NCBI GenBank assembly: GCA_035310145.1
Contig: DATGEL010000093.1
Coordinates: 1 to 64,000 of the forward strand
Length of the DNA: 64,000 bases
Origin: Dehalococcoidia bacterium
GTDB lineage: Bacteria; Chloroflexota; Dehalococcoidia; CAUJGQ01
Direction: 5' to 3'
Numbering within the stretch: the stretch's first letter is position 1; the number at the start of each line of letters is the position of its first letter. The position numbers were made by a program, and so were the translations under genes. Shown one piece after another: positions 1 through 8,881 of this stretch. The notes beneath the pieces were generated by a model. That model was given only the letters and a program-made list of their open reading frames with translations, was not told where the DNA came from and did not search any database.

Positions 1-604
1 GCGTCTTCATGTCGGCCAAAAACATGCTGATGCCGCGATGCTTGGGCGCGTCCGGATCGGTGCGGGCCAGCACAAAGATCCAGTCGGCGTAGTGCGCGCC
101 GCTGGTCCAGATCTTCTGCCCGTTGATCACATAGTCGTCGCCGTCGCGTACGGCACGGGTCTGCAGGCTGGCAAGGTCGGAGCCGCTGCCCGGCTCCGAG
201 TAGCCCTGGCACCAGATGATCTCGCCGCTCGTGATTTTCGGCAGGTGCTCGCGCTTCTGCCTCTCGCTGCCGTGCAGGATGATCACCGGGCCGATCAGGC
301 TGAGGCCGTGATAGCTGCCGGCGGCGGGCGCCCGCGCCTCGGCCATCTCCTCGTTGAAGATGAACTGCTCGGCCACCGACATGCCCGCGCCGCCATACTC
401 TTTCGGCCAGTGCGGCGCCAGCCAGCCGCGGTTGCCCAGCGCCGCGCGCCAGCGCTCCGTCGCGGCGTCGCGCCGCGGTCCGCTGGCCTCGCCGAGTTGC
501 GCCCGCGGCCGCTCGCCGGGACTGAGGCTGAGATAATGCTCTTGAATGAACTGCCGCACGTCCAGCCGGAACGCTGCTTCCACGGGCGTGTCGCGAAGAT
601 CCAC
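1..604 (-). CDS. Acyl-CoA dehydrogenase, N-terminal two-thirds of 200 residues visible (gene runs off window)
   Basis: Flavin enzyme that oxidises acyl-CoA to enoyl-CoA. The minus-strand frame reads through the helical N-terminal domain (RGWLAPHWPKEYGG, FNEEMAEARAP) into the beta-domain signature (WCQGYSEPGSGSDLASLQT, GDDYVINGQKIWTSGAHYAD), which is the FAD and substrate contact region of the family. The start is a GTG at 602-604; a TAA two codons upstream in the same frame rules out an earlier start. The C-terminal half with the catalytic glutamate lies beyond base 1. It is divergent from the dipeptidase at 797. Family assignment is firm; substrate is unknown. Confidence 0.9.
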   Translation of the reverse strand, partial: MDLRDTPVEAAFRLDVRQFIQEHYLSLSPGERPRAQLGEASGPRRDAATERWRAALGNRGWLAPHWPKEYGGAGMSVAEQFIFNEEMAEARAPAAGSYHGLSLIGPVIILHGSERQKREHLPKITSGEIIWCQGYSEPGSGSDLASLQTRAVRDGDDYVINGQKIWTSGAHYADWIFVLARTDPDAPKHRGISMFLADMKT

Positions 605-796
605 CGGCTTTTACACCTTTCGTGCCGCGGAGCACAACCTCGGCGCCCACCGATCGCACCGCTCGATCTGGCCGGTTCGCGAGGCGATTGCGCCGCGGGC
701 CACGCGGCGAGCCGCTCACGTCTGAAGTATGGCACGCCACGTTCGCGCCCGCCACGCGGGGAGACGAGCGAGCCCGGCCGCGCTACACTGGGCGCG

Positions 797-1912
797 ATGT
801 ACGACGGACCTATTCCGCTAACACGAGAAGTGGGGCGGGTGCCCTCGATGCGCGTGCCGCTGGACGCCGCGGGCGAGGCGCGCTGCCAGCGGCTGATGGC
901 CGATCTGCTGCTGATCGATCTGCATCAGCACCCCGTCGTGCTGCCCGACGCCCCGGCCCGGTTCACCGAGTACCTGCGCGGCGCCAGCTACCGCTGGGGC
1001 TTCGAGGCCGTGCGCGCGGGCGGCTGGAGCACGGTGGCCACGGCCAACGCCTTCCGCGCCGCCGCACGCTCCGGCGACATGTCCTTCGTTGACTTCGACG
1101 ATCTCGTCGACGAGCTGGCGGAGATGCTCGGCGACGTCCGGGCCAGCGCGGGCGTCGGGGTCGTCTGCAGCGCGGACGCGATCGAGGCGGCGCGGGCCAA
1201 CGGCACGATCGGCTTCCTGCCGACGCTGGAGCACCTCGGCATCGGCCACGATCTGCGCCGGCTGGACCTGCTCTACACCATGGGCGTGCGCCTCGCCGGC
1301 CTTACCTACGCCAAGCGCAACCTGCTGGGCGACGGGCTGCTGGAGCGCAGTGACGCCGGACTCAGCGAGCTCGGTGTCGCCGCGATCGAGCGCATGAACG
1401 ACCTCGGCATCGCCGTGGACCTCTCGCACGCGGGCCACACGACGGCGCTGGAGGCGATCGCCTGCTCGCGTGCGCCGGTGATCTTCAGTCACAACGCCTC
1501 GTACACGCTGCGCCCGACGCGCCGCACGCGCACCGACGAGGAGCTGACCCTCTGTGCCGCGAAGGGCGGCCTGATCGCGATCACCGCCGTGCCGAACTCG
1601 CTCAGAGACGACCCAGCGCAGGACATCGGCTGCGTCCTCGACCACTACGACTACATGGTGCGGCTGGTCGGCGTCGAGCATGTGGGGATCGGCACCGACA
1701 CATTGATCGGCGACCACGTCGGCTACCACCGCGTGATGATGGGCCGCAGCGGCCCGGACGCCTTCCCCACGCCCTACCTGAATGGCCTCGAATCGCCCGC
1801 CGACGGCTCGAACATCGTGCGCGGCCTGATCGCCCGTGGCTATGATGACGCCCAGGTCCGCGCCATCGCCGGCGGCAACGCGCTGAGCTATTTCCGCCGC
1901 GTGTGGAAGTGA
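797..1912 (+). CDS. M19 (renal dipeptidase-like) metallopeptidase
   Basis: 371-residue TIM-barrel zinc dipeptidase family protein. Visible hallmarks are an N-terminal metal motif (LLIDLHQHPVVLP), a glutamate ligand region (PTLEHLGIGHDLRRLDLLY), the GVRLAGLTYAKRN stretch, DLSHAG and FSHNAS histidine motifs, and HVGIGTDT near the C-terminus. The first motif is H-x-H where classical renal dipeptidases have H-x-D. The open frame extends upstream to base 38 but that part is antisense to acyl-CoA dehydrogenase and is not credible; ATG 797 is chosen, with ATG 848 as an alternative because neither has a strong ribosome site. Probably hydrolyses dipeptides or related amides. Confidence 0.85.
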   Translation: MYDGPIPLTREVGRVPSMRVPLDAAGEARCQRLMADLLLIDLHQHPVVLPDAPARFTEYLRGASYRWGFEAVRAGGWSTVATANAFRAAARSGDMSFVDFDDLVDELAEMLGDVRASAGVGVVCSADAIEAARANGTIGFLPTLEHLGIGHDLRRLDLLYTMGVRLAGLTYAKRNLLGDGLLERSDAGLSELGVAAIERMNDLGIAVDLSHAGHTTALEAIACSRAPVIFSHNASYTLRPTRRTRTDEELTLCAAKGGLIAITAVPNSLRDDPAQDIGCVLDHYDYMVRLVGVEHVGIGTDTLIGDHVGYHRVMMGRSGPDAFPTPYLNGLESPADGSNIVRGLIARGYDDAQVRAIAGGNALSYFRRVWK

Positions 1913-1940
1913 CCGGCAACAGGAACGGAGGGAGACGCCC

Positions 1941-2486
1941 ATGCCGCGAGTGCCGGCCATCACCGCCAAAGAGCAACTGCCGGAGGCGCAGCGCCCCATC
2001 TTCGCTGCGATCGCGGAGAGCCGCGGCGCCGTCGGCGGGCCGTTTCCCGTGCTGCTCAACAGCCCCGAGGTCGCCGGCCGGGTTGCCCACCTCGGCACCT
2101 ACCTGCGCTTCGAATCGGAGCTGTCCGGCGTGCAGCGCGAGCTGGCGATCATCACTACGGCGCGGGAATGGAACTGCGCCCTGGAATGGGGCGGCCACGT
2201 TCAGCTCGCCCGCCGCGAAGGGGTGCGCGAGCAGGCGATCGACGCCGTCGGCCGCCGCGCCCCGCTCGCCGGGCTGACGGACGAGGAACGGCTGATCGTC
2301 GGCTACGCGCGCGAGCTGGTCGGCACGCGGCGCGTCGGCGCGGACACCTTCGCCGCCGCGCACAAGGCGCTGGGAGACCGTGGTGTGACCGACCTGACCG
2401 CCACGATCGGCTACTACGGCATGCTCGCCTGCGCCCTCAACGCCTTCGAGGTCGAGCCGCCGGCAGGCGCACCGCCGCTGCCGTAG
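1941..2486 (+). CDS. Carboxymuconolactone decarboxylase / AhpD-like family protein
   Basis: 181 residues, all-helical AhpD-like fold. The core REWNCALEWGGHVQLARREGV matches the CMD family, but the paired CxxC of true AhpD peroxidase partners is absent: only one cysteine sits in the motif. A GGAGGGAG ribosome site lies just upstream of ATG 1941. It starts 28 bases after the dipeptidase and is followed 63 bases later by the CoA-transferase on the same strand, so the three may be co-transcribed. Exact substrate cannot be read from the sequence; gamma-carboxymuconolactone decarboxylase activity is not assured. Confidence 0.85.
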   Translation: MPRVPAITAKEQLPEAQRPIFAAIAESRGAVGGPFPVLLNSPEVAGRVAHLGTYLRFESELSGVQRELAIITTAREWNCALEWGGHVQLARREGVREQAIDAVGRRAPLAGLTDEERLIVGYARELVGTRRVGADTFAAAHKALGDRGVTDLTATIGYYGMLACALNAFEVEPPAGAPPLP

Positions 2487-2549
2487 CCGGGCGATTCCTG
2501 CCCGTTCGACCGCCCGCCAGCAGATCGTCGAGAGCCAGGAGAGAACCGC

Positions 2550-3977
2550 ATGCCGAGCGCCTTGCTCGACCAGATCATGGCGGCCGCCGCCTTCGCACCG
2601 CTCAACCCGGCCCCTACGTTCAGCGGCGCCGACCCGGTCTTCCCGCTGGCGCTGCGCATCGGCGAGGCCGGCGCGGCGGCGATCGCGGCGACTGGCGTTG
2701 CCGCGGCCGAACTGTGGCGGCTGCGCACGGGCCGGACGCAGAGCGTTCACGTCGCGGTCGATGCGGCCGCCGCGGCGATGCGCGGTAACCAGTACCTGCG
2801 GCGCGAGCAGGAAGGCGGCGGCGACGCCCCGCTGGCCGCCGCGGGCCGGATCCCCGGCGCGGGCGGCGGCATCTACCGAACGGGCGACGGCCGCTGGATC
2901 TACCTGCACGGCGGCTTCGAACACCACCGCGCCCGCATCCGCAAACTTCTCCAATGCGAGGAGGACGCGGAGAGCATGGCGCGGGCCGTCGCAGGCTGGA
3001 AGGCGGCGGCGCTCGAAGACGCGGTGTTCTCCCACGGGGCCTGCGGCGGCGTGATCCGCACGGAAGCCGAGTGGCTGCGCGGCGAGCAGGGACAGGCGAT
3101 CGCCGGCCTGCCGTTGCTCGAAGTCCTGCGCGCCGGCGACAGCCGTCCCGAGCCGCTGCCGCAAGCTGCCAGGCCGCTCTCGGGCATCCGTGTGCTGGAC
3201 CTGACCCGCGTGCTCGCCGGCCCCACCTGCGCCCGCACGCTCGCCGAGCACGGCGCAGAGGTGCTGCGTGTGGGCACGGACCGGCTGCCGAACAATGAGA
3301 GCCAGACGATCGACACCGGCCACGGCAAGCGCTCGACCGTGCTCGACCTGGCGAATCCATCGGGCATCGAACAGCTCAAGGCGCTGATCCGCGACGCCGA
3401 TGTCTTCTCGCAGTCGTATCGCCCTGGCTCGCTGGCGTCCCGCGGCTTCTCGCTTGATGCAGTCATGGCGCTGCGGCCGGGCATCATCTATGTCACGCTC
3501 AGCGCCTTCAGCCACGCCGGCCCCTGGCGCGACCGGCGCGGCTTCGACACACTGGTGCAGGCCGTGAGCGGCATCGCCGACGAGTACGCGCTCGACGGCC
3601 GGCCGCGGCTCTATCCCGTCTCCGCGCTGGACTACATCACCGGCTACCTGGCGGCGTTCGGCGTGATGGTGGCCCTCGGCCGGCGGGCGCGCGAGGGCGG
3701 CAGCTACCACGTGCGCGTCTCGCTGGCACAGACCGGGCGCTGGCTCACCGCGCAGGGCCGCATTGCGCCCGAACGCGTGGCGGCGGCCCCGGCCGATCTC
3801 ACACCGGAGCGGCTGGCGGCGCTGAGCACGACCTCCGACTCGCCGTTTGGCCGCCTGCGCCACCTGGCGCCCGTGGTGCAGATGAGCGAGACGCCGGCGC
3901 GCTGGGAGCGGCCGGCCGTCCCACTCGACCATGACGAACCACGCTGGCTGGACGAGGAACGAGGAACGAGGAAATAG
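2550..3977 (+). CDS. Family III CoA-transferase (CaiB/BaiF-like), C-terminus ending in repeat
   Basis: 475 residues. The canonical family III N-terminal segment (SGIRVLDLTRVLAGPTCART, GAEVLRVG, GKRSTVLDL) begins only near residue 210, followed by ADVFSQSYRPGSLASRGF and the SALDYITGYLAAFG segment carrying the likely catalytic aspartate near residue 362. The first 200 residues resemble the partner half of such enzymes, so the protein looks like a rearranged or double-half variant. Transfers CoA between carboxylic acids. The last seven codons (EERGTRK) and the TAG stop are formed by three heptamers of the repeat at 3954, so the native C-terminus has been replaced. Start ATG 2550 follows GGAGAG. 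Confidence 0.87.
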   Translation: MPSALLDQIMAAAAFAPLNPAPTFSGADPVFPLALRIGEAGAAAIAATGVAAAELWRLRTGRTQSVHVAVDAAAAAMRGNQYLRREQEGGGDAPLAAAGRIPGAGGGIYRTGDGRWIYLHGGFEHHRARIRKLLQCEEDAESMARAVAGWKAAALEDAVFSHGACGGVIRTEAEWLRGEQGQAIAGLPLLEVLRAGDSRPEPLPQAARPLSGIRVLDLTRVLAGPTCARTLAEHGAEVLRVGTDRLPNNESQTIDTGHGKRSTVLDLANPSGIEQLKALIRDADVFSQSYRPGSLASRGFSLDAVMALRPGIIYVTLSAFSHAGPWRDRRGFDTLVQAVSGIADEYALDGRPRLYPVSALDYITGYLAAFGVMVALGRRAREGGSYHVRVSLAQTGRWLTAQGRIAPERVAAAPADLTPERLAALSTTSDSPFGRLRHLAPVVQMSETPARWERPAVPLDHDEPRWLDEERGTRK

Positions 3978-4060
3978 AGTAAAGGAGTGAGAACATAGGA
4001 ACGATGAGAGCCTCGCGCCCCGCTTCTCGTTCCTATTTCCTCGTTTTTATTTCCTCGTTC
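3954..4060. repeat. Inverted heptamer arrays between convergent genes
   Basis: Left arm: GAGGAAC twice then GAGGAAA and TAG (3954-3977). Right arm, opposite orientation: CTCGTTC, CTATTTC, CTCGTTT, TTATTTC, CTCGTTC (4026-4060). The arms can pair to a long hairpin that would sit at the 3' ends of the CoA-transferase and the amidohydrolase, so it may act as a bidirectional terminator. A sister element lies at 17784. Confidence 0.85.
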
Positions 4061-4065
4061 CTGCG

Positions 4066-5247
4066 CTACACGGGCAGGTTGTAGACTCGCGCCGCCGTGT
4101 CGTGCAGCACCTTCTGGCGCACCTCCGGCCGCAGCGAGGCGAGCGACTTCGCCACCTGCTCCTTGACCTCCGGGTAGAGGCAGGTCGGGTGGGGGAAGTC
4201 CGTCTCGAACATGACGTTGTCTTCGCCGATCATGTCGATCGTGTGCGCCGGCCCCCAGCGCTCGAACCAGAACGAGACGTAGCAGTTGCGCCGGAACAGC
4301 TCGCTGGGCAGGATGCCTTTCCAGACGTCGCGCTTCTCCTCGGGCACCACGTTCTCGTGCCACTGGTAGTCCATCGACTCGAGCAGGAACGGCACCCAGC
4401 CGATGCCGCTCTCCACCGAAATGACCTTGAGCTTGGGATGGCGCAGCAGCACGCCGCTGAAGATCAGGTTCGTCAGCGTCTTGGAGTTGTCGAGGAAGAG
4501 GCTCACGGAGATGAAGGCGGTGAAGTCGCCTCGCCCCAGCGTGGACCAGCCGCGCGGCCGGATCTTGCCCGAGCCGATGTGGAAGTTCACCGCGACGTTC
4601 ATGTCCTCGCACAACGACCAGAACGGATCCCACTCCGGCGTGTCGAGCGAGGGCAAGTCGAAGTCGTGCGGGCTGTCGCACATGACGATGCCGGTGAGCC
4701 CGAGCTGGTTCCGCGCCCGTTTGACCTCGGCCATCGCCTGCTCGATGTCCCAGAACGGCACCAGCGCCTGCGGGAAGAGCCGCTGCCCGCTCTGCTTCTG
4801 GATGTCGGCCATGTGGTCGTTGTAGATCGTGGCGCAGGCGAGCCGCAGCTCGTTGTCCGAGATCTCCATGAAGCGCTGGCTGCCGAAGCCGCTGACGTTG
4901 GGGAAGACGATCTGCGCGTAGATGCCGTGCTCGTCCAAAAAGCCGAGCCGCGCATCGACGTCGTAAGCGGCCTTGCTCATCTTCTCGAAGCGGTCGTTGC
5001 GCTCGACGCCGACGCCCTCGATCTTGGTGCCGTCCACGCGGACGGCGGTGGCGCCGAGTGTGGAGAAGGGCACGTTGCCGTCGATCACCCAGCTCTGGCT
5101 GCCCTTCTCGTCCTCGACCACCTTCGGCACGCGGTCCTTGAACCTGGCCGGGGCGCGGTCCACCCAGAGGCCGGGCGGCTCCGTGTAGTGGCTGTCCATG
5201 TCGATCACGCGAATCGGGTCCGTGGTGAAGGGCGCAACCGTGGTCAT
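4066..5247 (-). CDS. Amidohydrolase family 2 (PF04909-type) metal-dependent hydrolase
   Basis: 393-residue TIM-barrel hydrolase or decarboxylase. Metal motif DMDSHYTEP at the N-terminus (D-x-H), NFHIGSG in mid barrel, a SVESGIGWVPFLLE segment and the C-terminal aspartate motif FETDFPHPTC are all present in the expected order. ATG 5247 is preceded by an AGGAG site; the open frame continues upstream without similarity. Members act on aromatic or cyclic carboxylates; a degradative role next to CoA-transferase and dihydroorotase-like enzymes is plausible but not proven. Divergent from the gene at 5515. Confidence 0.88.
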   Translation of the reverse strand: MTTVAPFTTDPIRVIDMDSHYTEPPGLWVDRAPARFKDRVPKVVEDEKGSQSWVIDGNVPFSTLGATAVRVDGTKIEGVGVERNDRFEKMSKAAYDVDARLGFLDEHGIYAQIVFPNVSGFGSQRFMEISDNELRLACATIYNDHMADIQKQSGQRLFPQALVPFWDIEQAMAEVKRARNQLGLTGIVMCDSPHDFDLPSLDTPEWDPFWSLCEDMNVAVNFHIGSGKIRPRGWSTLGRGDFTAFISVSLFLDNSKTLTNLIFSGVLLRHPKLKVISVESGIGWVPFLLESMDYQWHENVVPEEKRDVWKGILPSELFRRNCYVSFWFERWGPAHTIDMIGEDNVMFETDFPHPTCLYPEVKEQVAKSLASLRPEVRQKVLHDTAARVYNLPV

Positions 5248-5514
5248 CGCTGCTGGCTCCTGTCGAACGCGCTCCCTGCCGGTCCAGTCGCGAAACCGCT
5301 TCGCGTGCCGGCCGAGGCGAAGGCGTGCGCCGCCGCGCGCCCTCATCATGCGGAGCACCGGGGAACTTGGCAAGGGATTGGACCGATCTCCCGGCTCTCC
5401 GCCTGAACAGGCATGTTCGTTGGCCACATAACCGGCCACGCGCGGGCGGTCGTCGTTGAGCGTAGACTCGGGGACGAAGAGCGGGGTTGCACCAGTTCGG
5501 CGGAGAGGATTTGC

Positions 5515-6696
5515 ATGTACGATCTGCTGCTCAAGGGCGGGCGTGTGATCGACCCGGCCCAGGACCTGGATGCCGCCCGCGATCTGGCGCTTGAGCACGG
5601 GCAAGTCGCGGCCATCGCTTCCGCGATCGGCGAGAGCGAGGCGCGGCAGGTGCTCGATGTGAAGGGCAAGATCGTCACGCCCGGCCTGATCGACCTGCAC
5701 GCCCACGTCTTCGACGGCGTCACCCGCAACGGCGTCGCGCCCGACCTTGCCGGCGTGCATGCGGGTGTGACCACGGTAGTCGATGCCGGCAGCGCCGGTT
5801 CCGCCACGGTGGACGCTTTCCCGCGGTATATCCTGCCGAACAGCGAAACCGAGGTGCTGCCGTTTCTGCATATCTGCCAGACCGGACTCGCCACCATCCC
5901 GGACATCGTCGCGGAGGCAAGCATCGACCTGGATGCCACGCTGGCGGCGATCGACCGGCATCCCGGGCTGATCAGGGGAATCAAGGCGCGGATGGTCTCA
6001 CCCGCGCTCGAAATCCTGGGCATGGAGATGCCGCGGCTGGCCAAACGCGCGGCGCGCGAGCGCGGGCTGCCGCTGATGGTCCACATCGGCGACACCGAAA
6101 AGCGCTGCGACCCGGCGGTGATTCGCGAGCTGCTGCCGCTGCTTGAGCCGGGCGATATCGTCACGCACCTGTTCACGGCGAACCCCGGCGGCGTGCTCGA
6201 CGCAGACGGCAAGCTCGTGCCCGAGGCGCGGGAGCTTGCCGATCGTGGGATCTGGCTCGACACTGCGCACGGACGGCTCAACTTCGGCTTCGACGTGGGG
6301 CGCCGGGTGCTGGAGCAGGGGCTCGTGCCGCACTGCATCAGCACCGACCTGACCGTGCCCGGCCGGCGCACCACGGTGCACAGCCTGGTGGAGATGATGG
6401 CGCGCTTTCTCGGCCTCGGCTTCACGCTGCCGCGGGTGGTCGCCATGTGCACCGTGAATCCGGCGCAGGCGCTGGGCGAAGCCGGCCGCCTCGGCAGCCT
6501 TGCCGTAGGCCGTCAGGCGGACGTCACCGTGCTCGATCTGCGCCGGGGCGCGTGGGTGGTCTACGACGTGCTGGGCGAGGCGCTGGCAATCGACACCTGC
6601 CTCGTGCCTGTGGCGACGATCAAGCGTGGGCGACTGTTCGAGCCGGAATGGGGGCCGCACCCCTGGGGCTGGGAGCCCGCGCCGGCGCGGAACTGA
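5515..6696 (+). CDS. Dihydroorotase-like amidohydrolase/deacetylase family metalloenzyme
   Basis: 393 residues. N-terminal beta sandwich strand (YDLLLKGGRVIDP), then PGLIDLHAHVFDG with the H-x-H zinc pair, GIKARM supplying the probable carbamylated lysine, LMVHIGDTE and DIVTHLF histidines, and CISTDLT with the catalytic aspartate; TVNPAQALG and GSLAVGRQADVTVLDL close the family pattern. This matches the amidohydrolase/deacetylase branch (EF_0837-like) of the urease superfamily. Start ATG 5515 follows GGAGAGG; the longer frame from 5413 lacks a site. Substrate unknown. Confidence 0.87.
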   Translation: MYDLLLKGGRVIDPAQDLDAARDLALEHGQVAAIASAIGESEARQVLDVKGKIVTPGLIDLHAHVFDGVTRNGVAPDLAGVHAGVTTVVDAGSAGSATVDAFPRYILPNSETEVLPFLHICQTGLATIPDIVAEASIDLDATLAAIDRHPGLIRGIKARMVSPALEILGMEMPRLAKRAARERGLPLMVHIGDTEKRCDPAVIRELLPLLEPGDIVTHLFTANPGGVLDADGKLVPEARELADRGIWLDTAHGRLNFGFDVGRRVLEQGLVPHCISTDLTVPGRRTTVHSLVEMMARFLGLGFTLPRVVAMCTVNPAQALGEAGRLGSLAVGRQADVTVLDLRRGAWVVYDVLGEALAIDTCLVPVATIKRGRLFEPEWGPHPWGWEPAPARN

Positions 6697-6789
6697 TCCG
6701 GGCGAAGCTGCGGTTGTGCCGGCGCGGATTGCGCAGTGAGGCGGATCATCGCCTCATGGTTGCTCATAGTTGAAAGAGGAGCAGGGACG

Positions 6790-7890
6790 GTGGCAGAAAC
6801 GATCCGTGTCGGCCTGGTCGGGGCGAACGCCCACACCGGCAGTTGGGGCGCGCGCTCGCACGTCCCGGCGCTGCACGCGCTGCCGGACTACGAGCTGACG
6901 GCGATCTGCACCGCCCACGAGGAGACGGCGCGCGAGGCAGCCGCCACGTTCGGCGCTAAGCTGGCGTTCGCGGACTATCACGCGCTCGTGGCGCAACCAG
7001 AGATCGACCTGGTCGCCGTGAACGTGCGGGTGCCGTTTCACCGCGAGATCGTGCTCGCGGCGCTCAACGCGGGCAAGGACGTGTTTTGCGAATGGCCGCT
7101 GGGCGCGAACCTGGCCGAAGCCGAGGAGATGACGGCACTCGCGCGGCAGCGCGGCGTGCGCACGCTGATCGGACTGCAGGGACGCAGCGATCCGACCTTC
7201 CTCTATTTGCGTGAGCTCATCGCGGACGGCTACGTTGGCCGGGTGTTGACCTGCAGCATGGCCGTGATCGGCAGCGGCGGTGTGGCGCGGCCAGCGAGCC
7301 GCGTCTGGGCCGCCGATCGGGCCAACGGCGTCGGCACGCTGGCGATCCAGGGCGGGCACACGCTGGACACGTTCTGCTTCAGCGTGGGCGAGTTCGCGGA
7401 GCTGGCCGCCAGCGTCGGCACGCAGCTTCGCGAGTGGCCGATCAGCGACAGCGGCGCATCCGTGGCCGTCACATCGCCGGACACGGTATTGCTCCACGGC
7501 AAGCTGGCTGGCGGCGCTGCCGTCTCGGCGCAGATCGTCAGCGTGCCGTTCCACGGCAGCGGGGCGCGGCTGGAGATCTACGGAAGCGAAGGCTCGCTCT
7601 TCCTCTCCAGTCACGGCGGCTTCAACATCGGGCCAAGCACGCTCGCCGGGGCGAAAGGGGACGCGCCACCCGCGAAGATGACGGCGCCGGAGCGCTTCAC
7701 GCTTGTGCCCGAAGGCACGCCGGCGGGCACCGCCTTCAATGTGGCGCAGGCCTACGTGCGCTACGCCGACTGCGTGCGCACAGGGGAACGCATCGACGCC
7801 GACTTCGATCTGGCCGTGCAGCGGCATCGCCTGCTCGACGCGATCCAGCGCTCGTCCGACGGCGGCGCGGCCGTGAAACTCAGCGCATAG
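6790..7890 (+). CDS. Gfo/Idh/MocA family oxidoreductase
   Basis: 366 residues. Rossmann motif IRVGLVGANAHTGSWG at the N-terminus, then the family's substrate-side lysine-containing loop GKDVFCEWPLGANLAEA (EKP is replaced by EWP), and QGGHTLDTFCF with the central histidine. The EKP lysine, normally catalytic, is a tryptophan-proline variant, so activity may differ from sugar dehydrogenases. GTG 6790 is chosen because GAGGAGC lies eight bases upstream; the frame opens at 6736 without a site. Likely NAD(P)-dependent oxidation of a sugar-like or cyclic substrate. Confidence 0.87.
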   Translation: MAETIRVGLVGANAHTGSWGARSHVPALHALPDYELTAICTAHEETAREAAATFGAKLAFADYHALVAQPEIDLVAVNVRVPFHREIVLAALNAGKDVFCEWPLGANLAEAEEMTALARQRGVRTLIGLQGRSDPTFLYLRELIADGYVGRVLTCSMAVIGSGGVARPASRVWAADRANGVGTLAIQGGHTLDTFCFSVGEFAELAASVGTQLREWPISDSGASVAVTSPDTVLLHGKLAGGAAVSAQIVSVPFHGSGARLEIYGSEGSLFLSSHGGFNIGPSTLAGAKGDAPPAKMTAPERFTLVPEGTPAGTAFNVAQAYVRYADCVRTGERIDADFDLAVQRHRLLDAIQRSSDGGAAVKLSA

Positions 7891-7989
7891 CCGCCCCAGT
7901 TAACCGCGACGCGGGCCGCGCGGCCCGGCGCTGCTGCTCAGTTCCATGCGGCCGGCGGATACGGCCGAAGCAGTGAAAGGCCATCAGCA

Positions 7990-8403
7990 ATGACGCAAGA
8001 TGCGACGCGCAATGACCCGGCACCCTCCGCCTATGTCCCGTCCACACAGCAACTGGTCGTCGAAATCTACGTTCGCGACATCCAGCGATCCACCGCGTTC
8101 TACCGGCGGCTCGGCTTCACGCCGATCGAAGACAAGGGCAGCTTTGTCGCCCTGGCGTGGGACGGGCATCAACTCTTTCTCGCCCAGCAGCCCGAGCTGC
8201 CGCCGCCCGGGGCCGGCGTCCGCGCCAACGTGCGTATCATGGTACCGGACGTGGAACGCTGCTGGACGCTCGCCCACGAGATCGGGGCGCGCATCATGGC
8301 CCCGATCGGCGACCGCGATTACGGCATCCGCGACTTCATCATCGCCGACCCGGACGGCTTCGGTATCCGCTTCGGCAGCTGGTTGCCCGGCGCGGCGCGC
8401 TGA
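7990..8403 (+). CDS. VOC/glyoxalase-fold protein
   Basis: 137 residues with the two beta-alpha-beta-beta-beta modules of the vicinal oxygen chelate fold. Metal-binding positions are suggested by QQLVVEIYVRD at the start, ANVRIMVPDVE in the middle and FIIADPDGFGIRFG at the end. The histidine-glutamate ligand set of true glyoxalase I is not complete, so a bleomycin-resistance-like binder or dioxygenase is equally possible. Stands alone between the oxidoreductase and a convergent flavoprotein. Confidence 0.82.
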   Translation: MTQDATRNDPAPSAYVPSTQQLVVEIYVRDIQRSTAFYRRLGFTPIEDKGSFVALAWDGHQLFLAQQPELPPPGAGVRANVRIMVPDVERCWTLAHEIGARIMAPIGDRDYGIRDFIIADPDGFGIRFGSWLPGAAR

Positions 8404-8428
8404 GCGCCGCGCCGCCGCCCTGGCGGCG

Positions 8429-8881
8429 CTACTGGCGCTGCATCTGCACGCGCCCGCCCGGAACGAAACCGTTGACCCGGTCGAGATCGATGATCAGGGC
8501 CATGCCTTTGCGCTCGCGATCGGCGTTCTGCTCGGGCTGCGGCGCGTGCTCATACACCGTGTTGCGCACGGCGTCGCTGCCGTCGAAGTGGCCGCGCCCC
8601 TGGAAGTTGAGCATCATGCGCGTCTCCGGGTTGCGGTACAGCAGGGTGAGGCGCGGGTTGTGCGCCAGCGCCCGCTGCAGGCCGCCCTCCGGGTTGCGCA
8701 CCCAGATCGCCAGCTGGTCACTGCTGTAGACCTGCGTGCTGCCGCGGAACGAGAGGTTCGGCTGCCCCGCCTCGTCCACGTAGGCGACGATCACGGGGTT
8801 GCCGGCGATGAGGGCGCCGTTGATGGCCTCGCGCATGTCGTCGCTGATCTGGATCGGTGCCGGAACCTGGGCGCTGGTCAT
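8429..8881 (-). CDS. Pyridoxamine 5'-phosphate oxidase-like flavin-binding protein
   Basis: 150 residues with the split-barrel fold: NPVIVAYVDEAGQPNLSFRG, QLAIWVRNPEGGLQRALAHNPRLTLLYRNPETR and GRGHFDGSDAVRNTVYE follow the family order. Such proteins bind FMN or F420 and reduce small molecules. ATG 8881 is chosen because AGGGAGG lies nine bases upstream; the frame extends a further 20 codons without support. It converges with the VOC gene. No specific substrate can be named. Confidence 0.85.
   Translation of the reverse strand: MTSAQVPAPIQISDDMREAINGALIAGNPVIVAYVDEAGQPNLSFRGSTQVYSSDQLAIWVRNPEGGLQRALAHNPRLTLLYRNPETRMMLNFQGRGHFDGSDAVRNTVYEHAPQPEQNADRERKGMALIIDLDRVNGFVPGGRVQMQRQ

Noticed and set aside
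38-1912. A 624-codon open frame that would give the dipeptidase a 250-residue N-terminal extension
   Set aside because: Its first 560 bases are antisense to a clear acyl-CoA dehydrogenase and show no domain; the dipeptidase starts at 797 or 848.
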